24,717 nt of DNA from an uncultured Collinsella sp. (GTDB taxonomy: Bacteria; Actinomycetota; Coriobacteriia; Coriobacteriales; Coriobacteriaceae). Position 1 is the first letter of the stretch. Every line of letters begins with the position of its first letter. The stretch lies in NCBI GenBank assembly GCA_900539035.1, contig UQAU01000028.1, positions 1 to 24,717 of the forward strand, given 5' to 3'. The translations under genes were made by a program, and so were the position numbers. Of this stretch, positions 1-8,209 are shown in pieces. The notes beneath the pieces are model-generated. The model saw nothing but the letters and a program-made list of their open reading frames with translations. It was not told the origin of the DNA and made no database searches.

Positions 1-65
1 GGCTCAATCGTATAACCGTGCAACGGAAAAGAGCCGCCCTTTCGGACGACTCAAACTGTAATGGG
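1..65. repeat. 65-bp inverted repeat, left copy
   Basis: Positions 1-65 are the exact reverse complement of 24641-24705, with no mismatch over 65 bases. The match ends at base 66 and may continue left of the window. The copy contains a strand-specific hairpin with a T-run (27-52), annotated separately, and a TATAAC-like box at 11-16 on the plus strand. A perfect 65-bp match is longer than a terminator needs, so recent duplication, gene conversion or a dispersed intergenic element is likely. Confidence 0.95.
27..52 (-). terminator. Intrinsic terminator, leftward, inside the left 65-bp repeat
   Basis: Read on the minus strand, a 9-bp stem GAGTCGTCC / GGGCGGCTC closes a GAAA tetraloop and is followed directly by TTTT. 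Two of the pairs are G-U and become C-A mismatches on the other strand, so the hairpin works only for leftward transcripts. It lies about 420 nt beyond the end of selB and could stop transcripts leaving the selA-selB operon. Confidence 0.75.
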
Positions 66-345
66 GCTATTTTAGCTGCCCCATCCGGAGCCTTCAAAGC
101 TTAAGACATATTTGACATAGGGTAGCTAAAAAAGCCCCGTCCCAAAAAGACTACCCCGGTGTCGTGCCACGAAAACGGGCCATCTACTACGTTTGACCGG
201 CATGGGTCGAGCATACCCGCGTTTTTAGAAAAACGGCAAACCGTCTACCTGCGGTTTTAATTTCGCGAATTTCGGAATGGTTGAGGGTAGTCGACTAAAC
301 GTAGTAAATAGGCCCTTTTCGTGGCGATCAGCCCGACTCAAGGCT
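66..345. other. Structured non-coding region
   Basis: I see no credible gene here. The stretch contains several inverted repeats. ATGGGGC (61-67) pairs with GCCCCAT (78-84). GGGTAG (120-125) pairs with CTACCC (151-156). CGTTTTT (220-226) meets AAAAACG (229-235). An imperfect arm of about 28 bases at 166-193 is the reverse complement of 297-325, with roughly five differences. This looks like a structured RNA or a degenerate intergenic repeat rather than coding DNA. Whether it is transcribed cannot be told from sequence. Confidence 0.5.
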
Positions 346-348
346 CAA

Positions 349-372
349 GGTGGCCAGCTTCGGCTGGCCACC
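349..372 (-). terminator. Perfect 10-bp hairpin downstream of selB, possible terminator
   Basis: GGTGGCCAGC and GCTGGCCACC form a perfect 10-bp stem around a 4-base loop (TTCG on plus, CGAA on minus). It lies about 100 nt past the selB stop. No T-run follows on either strand; the minus-strand tail begins TTGAGCC. It may therefore be a weak terminator or a 3' RNA-stability hairpin rather than a classical terminator. Confidence 0.45.
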
Positions 373-376
373 CTCA

Positions 377-444
377 AAGTTGCGGTGGAATAGTTCCTGG
401 AAGAGGTATCTAAACCGGAAAACAGGAACTATTTCACCGCAACT
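377..444. repeat. Inverted pair of a 22-25 nt dispersed repeat
   Basis: The arm at 378-399 (starting AGTTGCGGTG, ending GTTCCTG) is the reverse complement of 423-444 with one G/A difference, separated by 23 bases. Together they can fold into a long hairpin 26 bases after the selB stop. The same sequence recurs as a single copy at 22896-22920. The 67-bp arrangement resembles a palindromic intergenic repeat (REP/MITE-like), but no transposase or target-site duplication was seen. A run of nine G (448-456) lies between it and selB. Confidence 0.8.
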
Positions 445-469
445 CAAGGGGGGGGGCGGGGAGGCTGAT

Positions 470-2437
470 CTAGCGCAGGGAGCGCAGGCCGCCGGCATCC
501 TTGTCGAGCACCGTAAAGCGCACGGCATCCAGGTGCTCCAAGATGCTGATGGCGCGTTTGCGCGACACGCCCAGGGCCTCACGCAGCACGCTCGTGGTGG
601 CTGCGCCGCCGGCTGCCTCAATGGCGGCGGCGACGAGCTCGCGCGCATGGGCCTCGGCGGCAGCGGACAGGGCAACGTCGCGCTCGACCTTAACGATCGA
701 GCGGTTGAGCGAAAGTTCGCGCAGGGCACGCGTCATGGTGTCGCGATCGAGCTGCAACTGTTCTCCCACCTCGGGCAATGTCGGTGCATCGAGGCCGGCT
801 TCGTCCAGCAAGACAACGATACGTTCGCAGGCCTCGCGCACCACACGCGCCGCGGCGGCAGCGGAGTGCGGGTCGAACACCTCGGCGCCCTCGGAGGCGC
901 ACACGCCACGCGAGCGACCCTCGGCAATCAGGGCTGTGGCAACTGCGTCGCCAGCGGTAGGCCAAGCAGCATGGGCGACGGCGCCGGGCGTAAAGCCCGT
1001 CTCCTTGGGAGACGCTGTGTGCATGGCTGACAGGGTAGCCGCCAGTGCGTCCATCGCAGCGTCGAGCACGGCGGCATTCGTATACAGCGTACCGCCCGAG
1101 CCGGCAAGCTCGCGAACAACACCTCGCGCCACCAACCCGTGCAGTACGGCATCGACCTCGCCGACACCAAGATCCAAAGCCTCGGCAACATCAGCCGCCG
1201 TAACCGGCAGCGTCTGCAGCGCCAGCCAAGCGCCCACACCGCCCGCGATATCGCCGGACTCGATCGCCGCATACAGTGCACGCTCTCCTTCGGCAAGCTC
1301 GCGCGAGCGACGGCAGCGCGAAAGCAGCACACGCCCGCCGCCAATAAGCATCACGGGCGAATAGGACAGCACAACGGCATGGTCCCCGGCACGCAGCGGC
1401 AGCGGGTCTTCCAGGCGCACCTGAACGATACGGGTCTCGCCCACCGCCATGGGGGCCTCGCCCTCCATAAGCATGATGCGGCCGACGACCTCGGCCGTGC
1501 CGGCCATCACATGCACGCGCGCGCCCGACTCGAGTACGCGCGGCTTGGCGCCCTCGCGGCCCAGGTAGGTGAACGTCATCATAAAGCGCAACGACTGACC
1601 AAAGCGGCCCGCCACGCCCAACATCTCGCCACGGTCGAGCGCCGCGACACCGTCACCAACCAAGTTGAGCGCCACACGCTGACCGGGCAGCGCCTGCTTC
1701 GTGTCGCCATGCACCTGGATCCCGCGTATGCGGCAGGCCGTACGCGACGGCAGCGCGACGAGATCATCCCCCACCGCGACGGGCGCATCGTGCAGCGTTC
1801 CCGTCACCACGGTACCGGCGCCCTTGATCGTAAAGCAACGGTCGATGGGCAGACGCGGTGCGGCATCGGTGAGCTCGGCACGGGCACGGCAGGCATCCCA
1901 GCAAGCGGCAACCTGCTCGTCGAGCGCAACCAGCAGGTTATCGATTCCCGCGCCGGTCTTGGACGACACGGGCACGATCGGCGCGCCCGCAAACACGGTA
2001 CCCGACAAAAAGTCATCGACATCGAGCTCGGCAAGCTCGGTCATCTCGGCATCAGCCAGGTCACACATCGTCAGCGCGACCACCATGTGCGTAACGCCCA
2101 ACAGCTCCAGCACGTGCACGTGCTCGCGGGTCTGCGGCATCACGCCCTCGACGGCCGAAACCACCAGCACGGCAACGTCGATGCCTGTCGCGCCCTGCAC
2201 CATGGCGCGCAAGTAATGGGCATGCCCCGGCACATCGACCAGGCCGACAATCTTGCCACTCGGCAGCGCCAGCTCGCCAAAGCCCAGCTCCACGGTCATA
2301 CCGCGACGGCGCTCAACCTCCAGACGGTCGGGATTCTTGCCGGTCAACGCCTCGATCAGCGCCGACTTACCGTGGTCGACGTGGCCCGCCGTGCCAACGA
2401 TAACGGGACACTCCACCAGCGCTTGAACCTCACTCAT
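470..2437 (-). CDS. selB: SelB, selenocysteine-specific elongation factor
   Basis: A 655-residue GTPase that carries Sec-tRNA(Sec) to the ribosome at UGA codons marked by a SECIS hairpin. The N-terminal EF-Tu-like G domain shows GHVDHGKS (residues 18-25, P-loop), the RGMTVELGF switch region, and DVPGH (68-72). The G4 position reads TMCD (123-126) in place of NKxD; SelB proteins often vary here. EF-Tu-like beta-barrel domains follow, then a C-terminal region with winged-helix character, the part of SelB that binds SECIS RNA. Length is slightly above the E. coli protein (614). The ATG overlaps the selA stop by four bases (ATGA), indicating translational coupling. A natural client in this window is fdhF. 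The identification is secure. Confidence 0.97.
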   Translation of the reverse strand: MSEVQALVECPVIVGTAGHVDHGKSALIEALTGKNPDRLEVERRRGMTVELGFGELALPSGKIVGLVDVPGHAHYLRAMVQGATGIDVAVLVVSAVEGVMPQTREHVHVLELLGVTHMVVALTMCDLADAEMTELAELDVDDFLSGTVFAGAPIVPVSSKTGAGIDNLLVALDEQVAACWDACRARAELTDAAPRLPIDRCFTIKGAGTVVTGTLHDAPVAVGDDLVALPSRTACRIRGIQVHGDTKQALPGQRVALNLVGDGVAALDRGEMLGVAGRFGQSLRFMMTFTYLGREGAKPRVLESGARVHVMAGTAEVVGRIMLMEGEAPMAVGETRIVQVRLEDPLPLRAGDHAVVLSYSPVMLIGGGRVLLSRCRRSRELAEGERALYAAIESGDIAGGVGAWLALQTLPVTAADVAEALDLGVGEVDAVLHGLVARGVVRELAGSGGTLYTNAAVLDAAMDALAATLSAMHTASPKETGFTPGAVAHAAWPTAGDAVATALIAEGRSRGVCASEGAEVFDPHSAAAAARVVREACERIVVLLDEAGLDAPTLPEVGEQLQLDRDTMTRALRELSLNRSIVKVERDVALSAAAEAHARELVAAAIEAAGGAATTSVLREALGVSRKRAISILEHLDAVRFTVLDKDAGGLRSLR

Positions 2438-3891
2438 CGAGCAATCGCCTTCTTAACGCACGCAACGAGCGTCGACGCCGCCGTCTCGATATCGCGGTCG
2501 CCAACGAGCGTGCGCACATCAAACAGAATGCGGTCGTGCGAGGTGCGCGTGACGACCGGCGTGTCGAAGTCCTGGACAAGCGAGCGCTTGAGCGCGTCGA
2601 CCGTCAGGCGCTCGTCAGCAAGACGCACGGCAACGCACATCGTGGGCAGCTCCACGGTAGGCAGCGAGCCGCCACCGGGGGTCGACGATTCTTCGACAAT
2701 CTCCAACTCAACGGCACACGGGCAGCCAGCCTTATCGAGGCCCGCCACCATCAGCTCGCGCAGCTTGCGGGCACGACGCTCCAGATGATCCTGTGGAAGC
2801 GTGAGCATGCTGAGCACCGGAATATCGCGATGGGCAACATCGGCGCCGTCCATGTAGATACGCAGCGTGGCCTCGAGCGCCGTGAGCGCCAACTTGCCCG
2901 GGCGCAGGGCGCGCATAAGCGGGTGCGACCCACAGGCCTGGACCAGATCGCGACGGCCCATGATAATGCCCGCCTGTGCGGCACCGAGCAGTTTGTCGCC
3001 CGAGCACGACACCAGATCGAGCCCTGCTGAAACCGAAGCCGGCGTGGTTTCTTCGCCGCCGCGCACAAGGATGTCGTCGGGCAACAGCGCGCCCGAGCCC
3101 TGGTCCTCGTAGAACAGCAAGCCATGCTTGTGGGCCAGGGCGGCAAGCTCCCGAGAGCCCACCTCCTCGTGAAAACCCTCGATGCGATAGTTGGAAGGAT
3201 GGACCTTAAGGATCATCGCCGTATCGGGCGTGATGGCTTGCTCATAATCAGCCAGGTGCGTGCGGTTGGTGGCGCCGACCTCGACGAGTTTGGCGCCCGA
3301 AGCCGCCATGACATCGGGGATGCGGAAGCTGCCGCCGATCTCGACAAGCTCGCCGCGGCTGACGATGACCTCTTTGCCTGCGGCATGGGTCGCCAGCACC
3401 AGCAGCACAGCGGCGGCGTTGTTGTTAACGACCAGCGCGTCCTCGGCACCGGTAAGCGAGCGGATCAGCTGCGCGGCATGTTCCTTGCGCGACCCACGCG
3501 AGCAGGTGTCCACGCTGTACTCGAGCGTGCTGTACCCGCGCGCGACCTCGGCCACGGCCTTTGCCGCCGACTCCGCGAGCGGGGCGCGGCCCAGGTTGGT
3601 ATGGATAACCACGCCCGTAGCGTTTACGGCGGGACGCAAGCTCGGCAGCGCGGAGCGATGCGCACGCCACTCGATGGCCGAGGCCAGCTCGCGCTTGGAA
3701 CGCGGAGCGGCACCGGCACGAATGGCGGCGCGCTCCTCGTCGAGCTCGGCCGTGACGGCGGCATGCACCACCGCGTCGCAGGTCTCCCCCGCCGCCTTCA
3801 CAACCGGCCACTCTGCGAGCAGCTCGTTGACGGAAGGAATAGCGCGAAGGCAGGCGCGTACCTCATCGGACATGTTCTGGCTATCGCTCAT
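2434..3891 (-). CDS. selA: SelA, L-seryl-tRNA(Sec) selenium transferase
   Basis: A 485-residue PLP enzyme that converts seryl-tRNA(Sec) to selenocysteyl-tRNA(Sec) using selenophosphate; cytoplasmic. The fold-type I core is visible: NATGVVIHTNLGRAPL (about residues 90-105), VVNNNAAAVLLVL (154-166), and the PLP-lysine motif SCSGDKLLG, with the lysine at residue 300. The length is usual for bacterial SelA. The ATG at 3891 has an AAAGG box six bases upstream; Met7 is an alternative start. It is the first gene of a selA-selB pair with a 4-base overlap. It lies 76 bp after the molybdopterin oxidoreductase, and that gap holds only a weak hairpin, so co-transcription is possible. selD and selC are not in the window. 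Confidence 0.97.
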   Translation of the reverse strand: MSDSQNMSDEVRACLRAIPSVNELLAEWPVVKAAGETCDAVVHAAVTAELDEERAAIRAGAAPRSKRELASAIEWRAHRSALPSLRPAVNATGVVIHTNLGRAPLAESAAKAVAEVARGYSTLEYSVDTCSRGSRKEHAAQLIRSLTGAEDALVVNNNAAAVLLVLATHAAGKEVIVSRGELVEIGGSFRIPDVMAASGAKLVEVGATNRTHLADYEQAITPDTAMILKVHPSNYRIEGFHEEVGSRELAALAHKHGLLFYEDQGSGALLPDDILVRGGEETTPASVSAGLDLVSCSGDKLLGAAQAGIIMGRRDLVQACGSHPLMRALRPGKLALTALEATLRIYMDGADVAHRDIPVLSMLTLPQDHLERRARKLRELMVAGLDKAGCPCAVELEIVEESSTPGGGSLPTVELPTMCVAVRLADERLTVDALKRSLVQDFDTPVVTRTSHDRILFDVRTLVGDRDIETAASTLVACVKKAIAR

Positions 3892-3967
3892 GTGCGGCCT
3901 TTCAAAACCAAAGGTGAATCAATCGTTCGAACGTCAAACCATCAGCCAATTCGATCGGCTGAGTCAA

Positions 3968-6085
3968 TCAATCGCTATTATCCTCGCGCGCCGCGATCTT
4001 TTCCACGCGAACGGCGTTTTCCTGGGTGAGCGCGGCGCCCGTCAACGGGTCCCAACGCAACGGCGTATGGTCGAGCGGGCCCACGCCCAAGCCTTGAGCG
4101 CCACCGGCATCGGCGCCAAACGAACGCCCACCGGGGGCGGCCGACGTAAAGATGCACGCCGGATGCAGATAGGGCGTCGTCTCCACGCGCACGCGGTCGC
4201 GGCCCATATCGCTCGCGAGCTCGACGATCTCGCCGTCGGCGATGCCCATGTGCGCAGCAGCATCGGCATTCATCTGCACGGCATCCAGATCCGACCCAGC
4301 CTCGGCGGCACCTTGGGCCGCGAGCCTGCGCGAGGTATGCGACTCAAAGGGACGGTTGCCGCTAATGAGGCGAAACATCCCCGGTCCGGGCTCCACCATG
4401 GGAGCGATCCAGTTGGGTACACGACCCAGGCCGGCTCGTTCCCATACGTCGCTTGCCAGCGCAATTTTGCCGCCATCCAGGGGAATCGCCGGCTCACCCG
4501 TGCGCGACGGCAGCGCCACGCCCGTATCGGCCCAACCGCGCTCCTTGAGTTCGGCAAGATCAATCCCAAAAGGCGCCACCTGGGCAGCCGCCAGATCGTC
4601 AGACGTAAACTGGAAGTACTCGCCCACACCACACGCCTGTGCCAGGCCGGCAAAGATCTCCCGGCCGGGACGCGTGTCATCATGCAAGACCGGCAGTACG
4701 GCGTTGCGATAGAACACGCGCGCATCGTTGCGGCCCACGACCGTACCGACGCCGCGGTCGGCCTCCAGATACGTCACGTCGGGCAGCACATAGTCGGACG
4801 CACGCGCCGTCTCGGACCAACGGATATCGATCGTCACGAGCAGGTCGAGCTGTTGCAAGATACCAAGCCACGCATCGGCGTTGCCGTAACCCGCACCGGG
4901 GTTGCTGGCATAGACGATGAGTCCGCGCAGGTCGCCGGCAAGAATTGACTGGCCAATCGTCGTGCACAGTCCGCGCACTGGGTCGACCAGCGGGTAACGC
5001 TCGGAGCCCAACTTGGGCTCACGTGGCACCGCCGGCGTCGCAAAGTGCGCAGGGTCCAAGTCGCCCAGCGCGAGCGGCGTCGGTGGGTTGAGCGCACCGC
5101 CCACATGCCCCAGGCAGCCCAACAGCACATCGACCAGGCAGATAGCGCGCGCCGTCTGGGTGCTGTTGGCATACGCAATGCCAATGCCACCGTGAAAGCC
5201 CGCGTCGACAACGGCGGCAGGCGCCGCAGCAGCCAGGTCGCGCGCCGTGGCGGCGATCTCTGCGGCCGGCACGTCGCACATCGACTCGGCCCACTCGGGC
5301 GTCCAAGCACGGGCCGCCTGCGCCAGCTCGTCAAAACCCGTGGTATAGCGGGTCACGAACTCGTGGTCATACAGGCCCTCGGCAATGAGCACATGTGCAA
5401 TGCCCAGCAGCAAGGCCAGGTCGCAGCCCGGGCGCACGCGCAGCCAGCGGTCGGCAAGCGCAGCCGAGCCACTGCGCCGGGGGTCGACCACGATAATCTT
5501 CGCCCCACGGCGACGGGCATCGTTGAGTGCATCAACGGCCCCCATCGTCGACGAATCGACGATGGAACGCCCCAGGTACATGATGCAATCGGTATGCGCC
5601 AGGTCGGAGGCGGGGCTGTAGCCCAGGCTGTGCTCCCAGCCGGTCAGGCGGCTCACCTCGCAGGCGCCGTCGGCACCGTACACGTTGGGCGAGCCCAGCG
5701 CGTGCATAAAGCGATAGGCCCAGTAGCGGTCGAACGAGGGCACACCGAGCGTCATGCCCAGCGCACGGGCACCATGCTCGTCAATATTCTCCGCGAGGCG
5801 CGCCGCGATCTCCGAAAACGCCTCGTCCCAGCTCACCGCATCGAACCCCGAGCCATCATGGCGGCGTCGCATGGGGTGCAGAATGCGGTCGCGCTCGTCA
5901 AACGGCATTGCCAGACGATGCCGTCCGCGGGCGCACAGGGCACGCGCCGCGCACGGGTGCCCCGGCACCGGCAACTCGGCCACCACGCGACCGTCCACAA
6001 CGTGTGCCGCAAAGGCGCAATCGGCATAGCATCCCCCGCATGTCGTCACCACGGAGCGACCGTCATGCATAGCTCTCGATGCCAT
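3968..6085 (-). CDS. Orphan molybdopterin-dependent oxidoreductase, cytoplasmic
   Basis: A 705-residue member of the DMSO-reductase superfamily (bis-MGD, Mo or W). The N-terminus has a [4Fe-4S] motif TCGGCYADC followed by CARGR about 30 residues later. The usual four-domain organisation follows, including IIVVDPRRSGSAALADRWL (MGD site) and a C-terminal molydopterin-binding region beginning near FRLISGNRPFESHTSR. The likely metal ligand is the Cys of GACEVSRLTGW, so this is a Cys enzyme and not a selenoprotein. There is no twin-arginine signal, so it should be cytoplasmic. It most resembles the thiosulfate/polysulfide-reductase and formate-dehydrogenase-like groups, but the substrate cannot be assigned. 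No iron-sulfur or membrane partner is adjacent. Start: ATG with AAGGA nine bases upstream. It follows the focA terminator and precedes selA. Confidence 0.85.
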   Translation of the reverse strand: MASRAMHDGRSVVTTCGGCYADCAFAAHVVDGRVVAELPVPGHPCAARALCARGRHRLAMPFDERDRILHPMRRRHDGSGFDAVSWDEAFSEIAARLAENIDEHGARALGMTLGVPSFDRYWAYRFMHALGSPNVYGADGACEVSRLTGWEHSLGYSPASDLAHTDCIMYLGRSIVDSSTMGAVDALNDARRRGAKIIVVDPRRSGSAALADRWLRVRPGCDLALLLGIAHVLIAEGLYDHEFVTRYTTGFDELAQAARAWTPEWAESMCDVPAAEIAATARDLAAAAPAAVVDAGFHGGIGIAYANSTQTARAICLVDVLLGCLGHVGGALNPPTPLALGDLDPAHFATPAVPREPKLGSERYPLVDPVRGLCTTIGQSILAGDLRGLIVYASNPGAGYGNADAWLGILQQLDLLVTIDIRWSETARASDYVLPDVTYLEADRGVGTVVGRNDARVFYRNAVLPVLHDDTRPGREIFAGLAQACGVGEYFQFTSDDLAAAQVAPFGIDLAELKERGWADTGVALPSRTGEPAIPLDGGKIALASDVWERAGLGRVPNWIAPMVEPGPGMFRLISGNRPFESHTSRRLAAQGAAEAGSDLDAVQMNADAAAHMGIADGEIVELASDMGRDRVRVETTPYLHPACIFTSAAPGGRSFGADAGGAQGLGVGPLDHTPLRWDPLTGAALTQENAVRVEKIAAREDNSD

Positions 6086-6193
6086 CTCGATTATTCCTTC
6101 CAGCTCAGGGGTTCAAACACCACCGCACCACAGCCCTGCCACCAGCTGCCGCGACGCAAAGCCCACAGCATCCACCGCAGCAAGACACGAAGA

Positions 6194-6225
6194 GCCTCCC
6201 AAAAGGCAAACGCCCCTCGGGAGGC
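6194..6225 (-). terminator. Terminator-like hairpin after focA
   Basis: GCCTCCC (6194-6200) pairs with GGGAGGC (6219-6225), and the loop can pair further on itself (AGGGGC with GCCTTTT on the minus strand). It begins 20 nt after the focA stop. The minus-strand tail is TCTTCGTGTCTT, only moderately T-rich. It probably ends the formate hydrogenlyase operon and separates it from the molybdopterin oxidoreductase gene. Confidence 0.6.
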
Positions 6226-6245
6226 CCGTACGTCATTCCGGCTTA

Positions 6246-7085
6246 TTACGCCTCGGACTTCTTGGCGTAGATAAACCAGTAGCCGAGCGCGACCAGAACC
6301 GCGCCGCCCACGATGTTGCCCAGCGTGGCGGCGGACAGGTTAAACGCAATGCCCGCGGCGTTGAGCGCATCGGCGCCGGCGACGTCGGCACCGTAGCCGC
6401 ATGCATGCATCACGGCGCCCATGGGCAAAAAGTACATATTGGCAACGCAGTGCTCAAAACCACAGGCCACAAAGGCGGCGATGGGCAGCAAAATGCCCAC
6501 AACCTTATCGACCACGGTCTTGCCGGCGGTACCGATCCACACGGCCAGGCACACAAAGATGTTGCACAGGATGCCGCGGAAGAAGATCGTCACCCAGTCG
6601 ACCGTCACCTTGCCGGCGGCGACGCTCACCATGGAATTGGCGACCGCCTCTCCGTTGAGCTTGTAAATGCCGGCCATGTACACCAAAAAGACGATGAACA
6701 GGGCCCCGGCAAAGTTACCAAGCCACACGACGAGCCATGCCTTGAGCATCTGAACCAGGGTGATCTTTTTGCTCTTGAGCGCGCAGACCATAAGCGAGTT
6801 GCCGGTGAACAGCTCGGCGCCGCACACCAGCACGAGCACCAGGCCCAGGCAAAAGCACAGGCCGCCCACGACGCGCTGGGCGCCCCAGCCCAGCGTGCTA
6901 TCGCTCAAGAACACGGTAAAGAACAGGCCGCCGAAGGCAATGAACGCGCCGGCGAACATTGCCAACAGAAAGGCCTTTGCGACCGGCAGGTTGGCCTTGG
7001 TCACGCCGGCGGCCTCGGTCTTGGCCTCGATCGCGGCGGGCGCCAGGCAATCGGGAGCGGGGTACTCCACCTTGGAATCTGCCAT
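6246..7085 (-). CDS. focA: FocA/FocB-type formate channel
   Basis: A 279-residue member of the FNT (formate/nitrite transporter) family, a pentameric inner-membrane channel for formate. Six hydrophobic segments are visible. The family signatures are present: ELFTGNSLM with the gating-loop Thr at residue 94, and GFEHCVANMYF with the pore His at residue 212, equivalent to Thr91 and His209 of E. coli FocA. A TTG 33 bases upstream is in frame, but the ATG at 7085 is preferred: it has a GAAAG-type ribosome site and begins a typical FNT N-terminus. Position at the end of the Hyf operon matches focB in E. coli hyf operons. It should supply formate to FdhF or release excess. NirC is less likely given the context. 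Confidence 0.93.
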   Translation of the reverse strand: MADSKVEYPAPDCLAPAAIEAKTEAAGVTKANLPVAKAFLLAMFAGAFIAFGGLFFTVFLSDSTLGWGAQRVVGGLCFCLGLVLVLVCGAELFTGNSLMVCALKSKKITLVQMLKAWLVVWLGNFAGALFIVFLVYMAGIYKLNGEAVANSMVSVAAGKVTVDWVTIFFRGILCNIFVCLAVWIGTAGKTVVDKVVGILLPIAAFVACGFEHCVANMYFLPMGAVMHACGYGADVAGADALNAAGIAFNLSAATLGNIVGGAVLVALGYWFIYAKKSEA

Positions 7086-7124
7086 GTCAATCACTTCTTT
7101 CCTAATCAGCAGGGACAAGCGCCG

Positions 7125-7628
7125 CTATAGCTCCTGCCCCAAGCGGACAAAGTGGGAAAAGTCGTTGGCGGCCACGGCGTCGTACACGGCGTCGACGGCG
7201 TCAAAGACTTCCGGGGACATGGGGTTGTAGAACTCCGTGTCGCCCGGCTGAATCCCAACGAAGACGATATCATCACACGATTGCTCGATTTCCTCGATCA
7301 GAAACGACAAAGGAAGCGAATGCGTGGTGAACATCGACTTGCGGGCCACATCGCGCTTGTCGAGCAAACGAATGGACCCGACGGGCAGCGCCATGTCGGC
7401 AGCATCGACCAAGACCAGACGCGGCGGACGCTCGCGCTTGACCTCGATGATGTCATCCTCGGGCGTTTGCCCGCCGTCGATGGTGTACCAACCGGCGATG
7501 GGAGCGTCCTCCATCTTTTTGGAGAGCACGGGGCCGGCGGCATCGTCGGCACGCAGCACGCTTCCCGCCGTGAGCACGATACCCGCAAAGGGAGCACCGT
7601 TCACGCGGCCATCCACAACGCGACCCAT
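7125..7628 (-). CDS. hycI: HycI-type [NiFe]-hydrogenase maturation endopeptidase
   Basis: A 167-residue protease that trims the C-terminus of the hydrogenase large subunit (HyfG here) after nickel insertion. Motifs align well with E. coli HycI: SVLRADDAAGP, DGGQTPEDDI, LVLVDAADM, TTHSLPLSFL and VFVGIQPGD. The nickel-sensing residues appear conserved as Asp29, Asp78 and His103. The N-terminus is about 13 residues longer than in E. coli. The ATG overlaps the hyfJ stop by one base (TAATG), so translation is coupled. focA follows after a 39-base gap. The Hyc naming follows similarity; its most likely substrate is HyfG of the same operon, which has a C-terminal extension. Confidence 0.95.
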   Translation of the reverse strand: MGRVVDGRVNGAPFAGIVLTAGSVLRADDAAGPVLSKKMEDAPIAGWYTIDGGQTPEDDIIEVKRERPPRLVLVDAADMALPVGSIRLLDKRDVARKSMFTTHSLPLSFLIEEIEQSCDDIVFVGIQPGDTEFYNPMSPEVFDAVDAVYDAVAANDFSHFVRLGQEL

Positions 7629-8209
7629 TACTGCAACCTCCCCGTCAGATACACGCCCGACACATCGCGCACGCGCTCAACCAGATCGCGGAACTTCATC
7701 AGAAACGCGACCTGCTGGGCATGCAGGCCAAAGCCGTCGTCGAACACCGAGATGCCTGCCTTGGCCGAGCCGGGAAACCCGCGCTCGTCGAGCAGCGTGT
7801 CGCAGGCCTCGAGCAGCGACGGCACCGCCGCCTTGTCAAGCTGGCACTCGCCAAAGGAGCGGATGGCATCGAACTTGGTCTTGGCCTCCCCCTCCGGCAG
7901 CGCGTCGACGAGCGAATAGAAGACATCCACCGGCACCGACAGGCGCGGCTCAAAGCAATCGAGCACGCCGGTGTGGTGGCCCACGGCGAGCGTGTAGTAC
8001 AGCACGTCGCAGGCCTCCTGGGGAACGTCTTCCTCGGTCTCCACAAACTTACGCGTGAGCTCATAGAAGACCACCTGGTCGGGCGCATGGCCCAGGCAGG
8101 GGTCGGCGACGCCCTCGGCGGCCTCGTCGCTTGCGCGCGAGGCATCGCCAAAGGAGCCGCCGAGCATACCGGGGCCCGCAAAGTAACCAGAGCGGTCCGT
8201 GAGCTCCAT
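7628..8209 (-). CDS. hyfJ: HycH/HyfJ-type formate hydrogenlyase maturation protein
   Basis: A 193-residue protein of the HycH/HyfJ family, needed for assembly of formate hydrogenlyase; its biochemical role is not well defined. The segment DQVVFYELTRKFVETEED, then YYTLAVGHHTGVLDCFEP, matches the start of E. coli HycH (VVFSQLSRKF, YYSLAIGHHLGVIDCLE). The present protein carries about 43 extra N-terminal residues, glycine- and alanine-rich, before that segment. The ATG at 8209 has GGAGG about seven bases upstream and directly abuts the hyfI stop codon, which supports the long form. It overlaps hycI by one base. Acts in the cytoplasm. Confidence 0.9.
   Translation of the reverse strand: MELTDRSGYFAGPGMLGGSFGDASRASDEAAEGVADPCLGHAPDQVVFYELTRKFVETEEDVPQEACDVLYYTLAVGHHTGVLDCFEPRLSVPVDVFYSLVDALPEGEAKTKFDAIRSFGECQLDKAAVPSLLEACDTLLDERGFPGSAKAGISVFDDGFGLHAQQVAFLMKFRDLVERVRDVSGVYLTGRLQ

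Noticed and set aside
1..470. selC (tRNA-Sec) near selB
   Set aside because: I looked for a long-extra-arm tRNA with TCA anticodon here and in the other gaps and saw none.
501..1364. Long plus-strand open frames opposite selB and selA
   Set aside because: High GC produces long antisense frames. Their proteins are Arg/Ala/Ser-rich with no family features, while the minus-strand frames match known families throughout.
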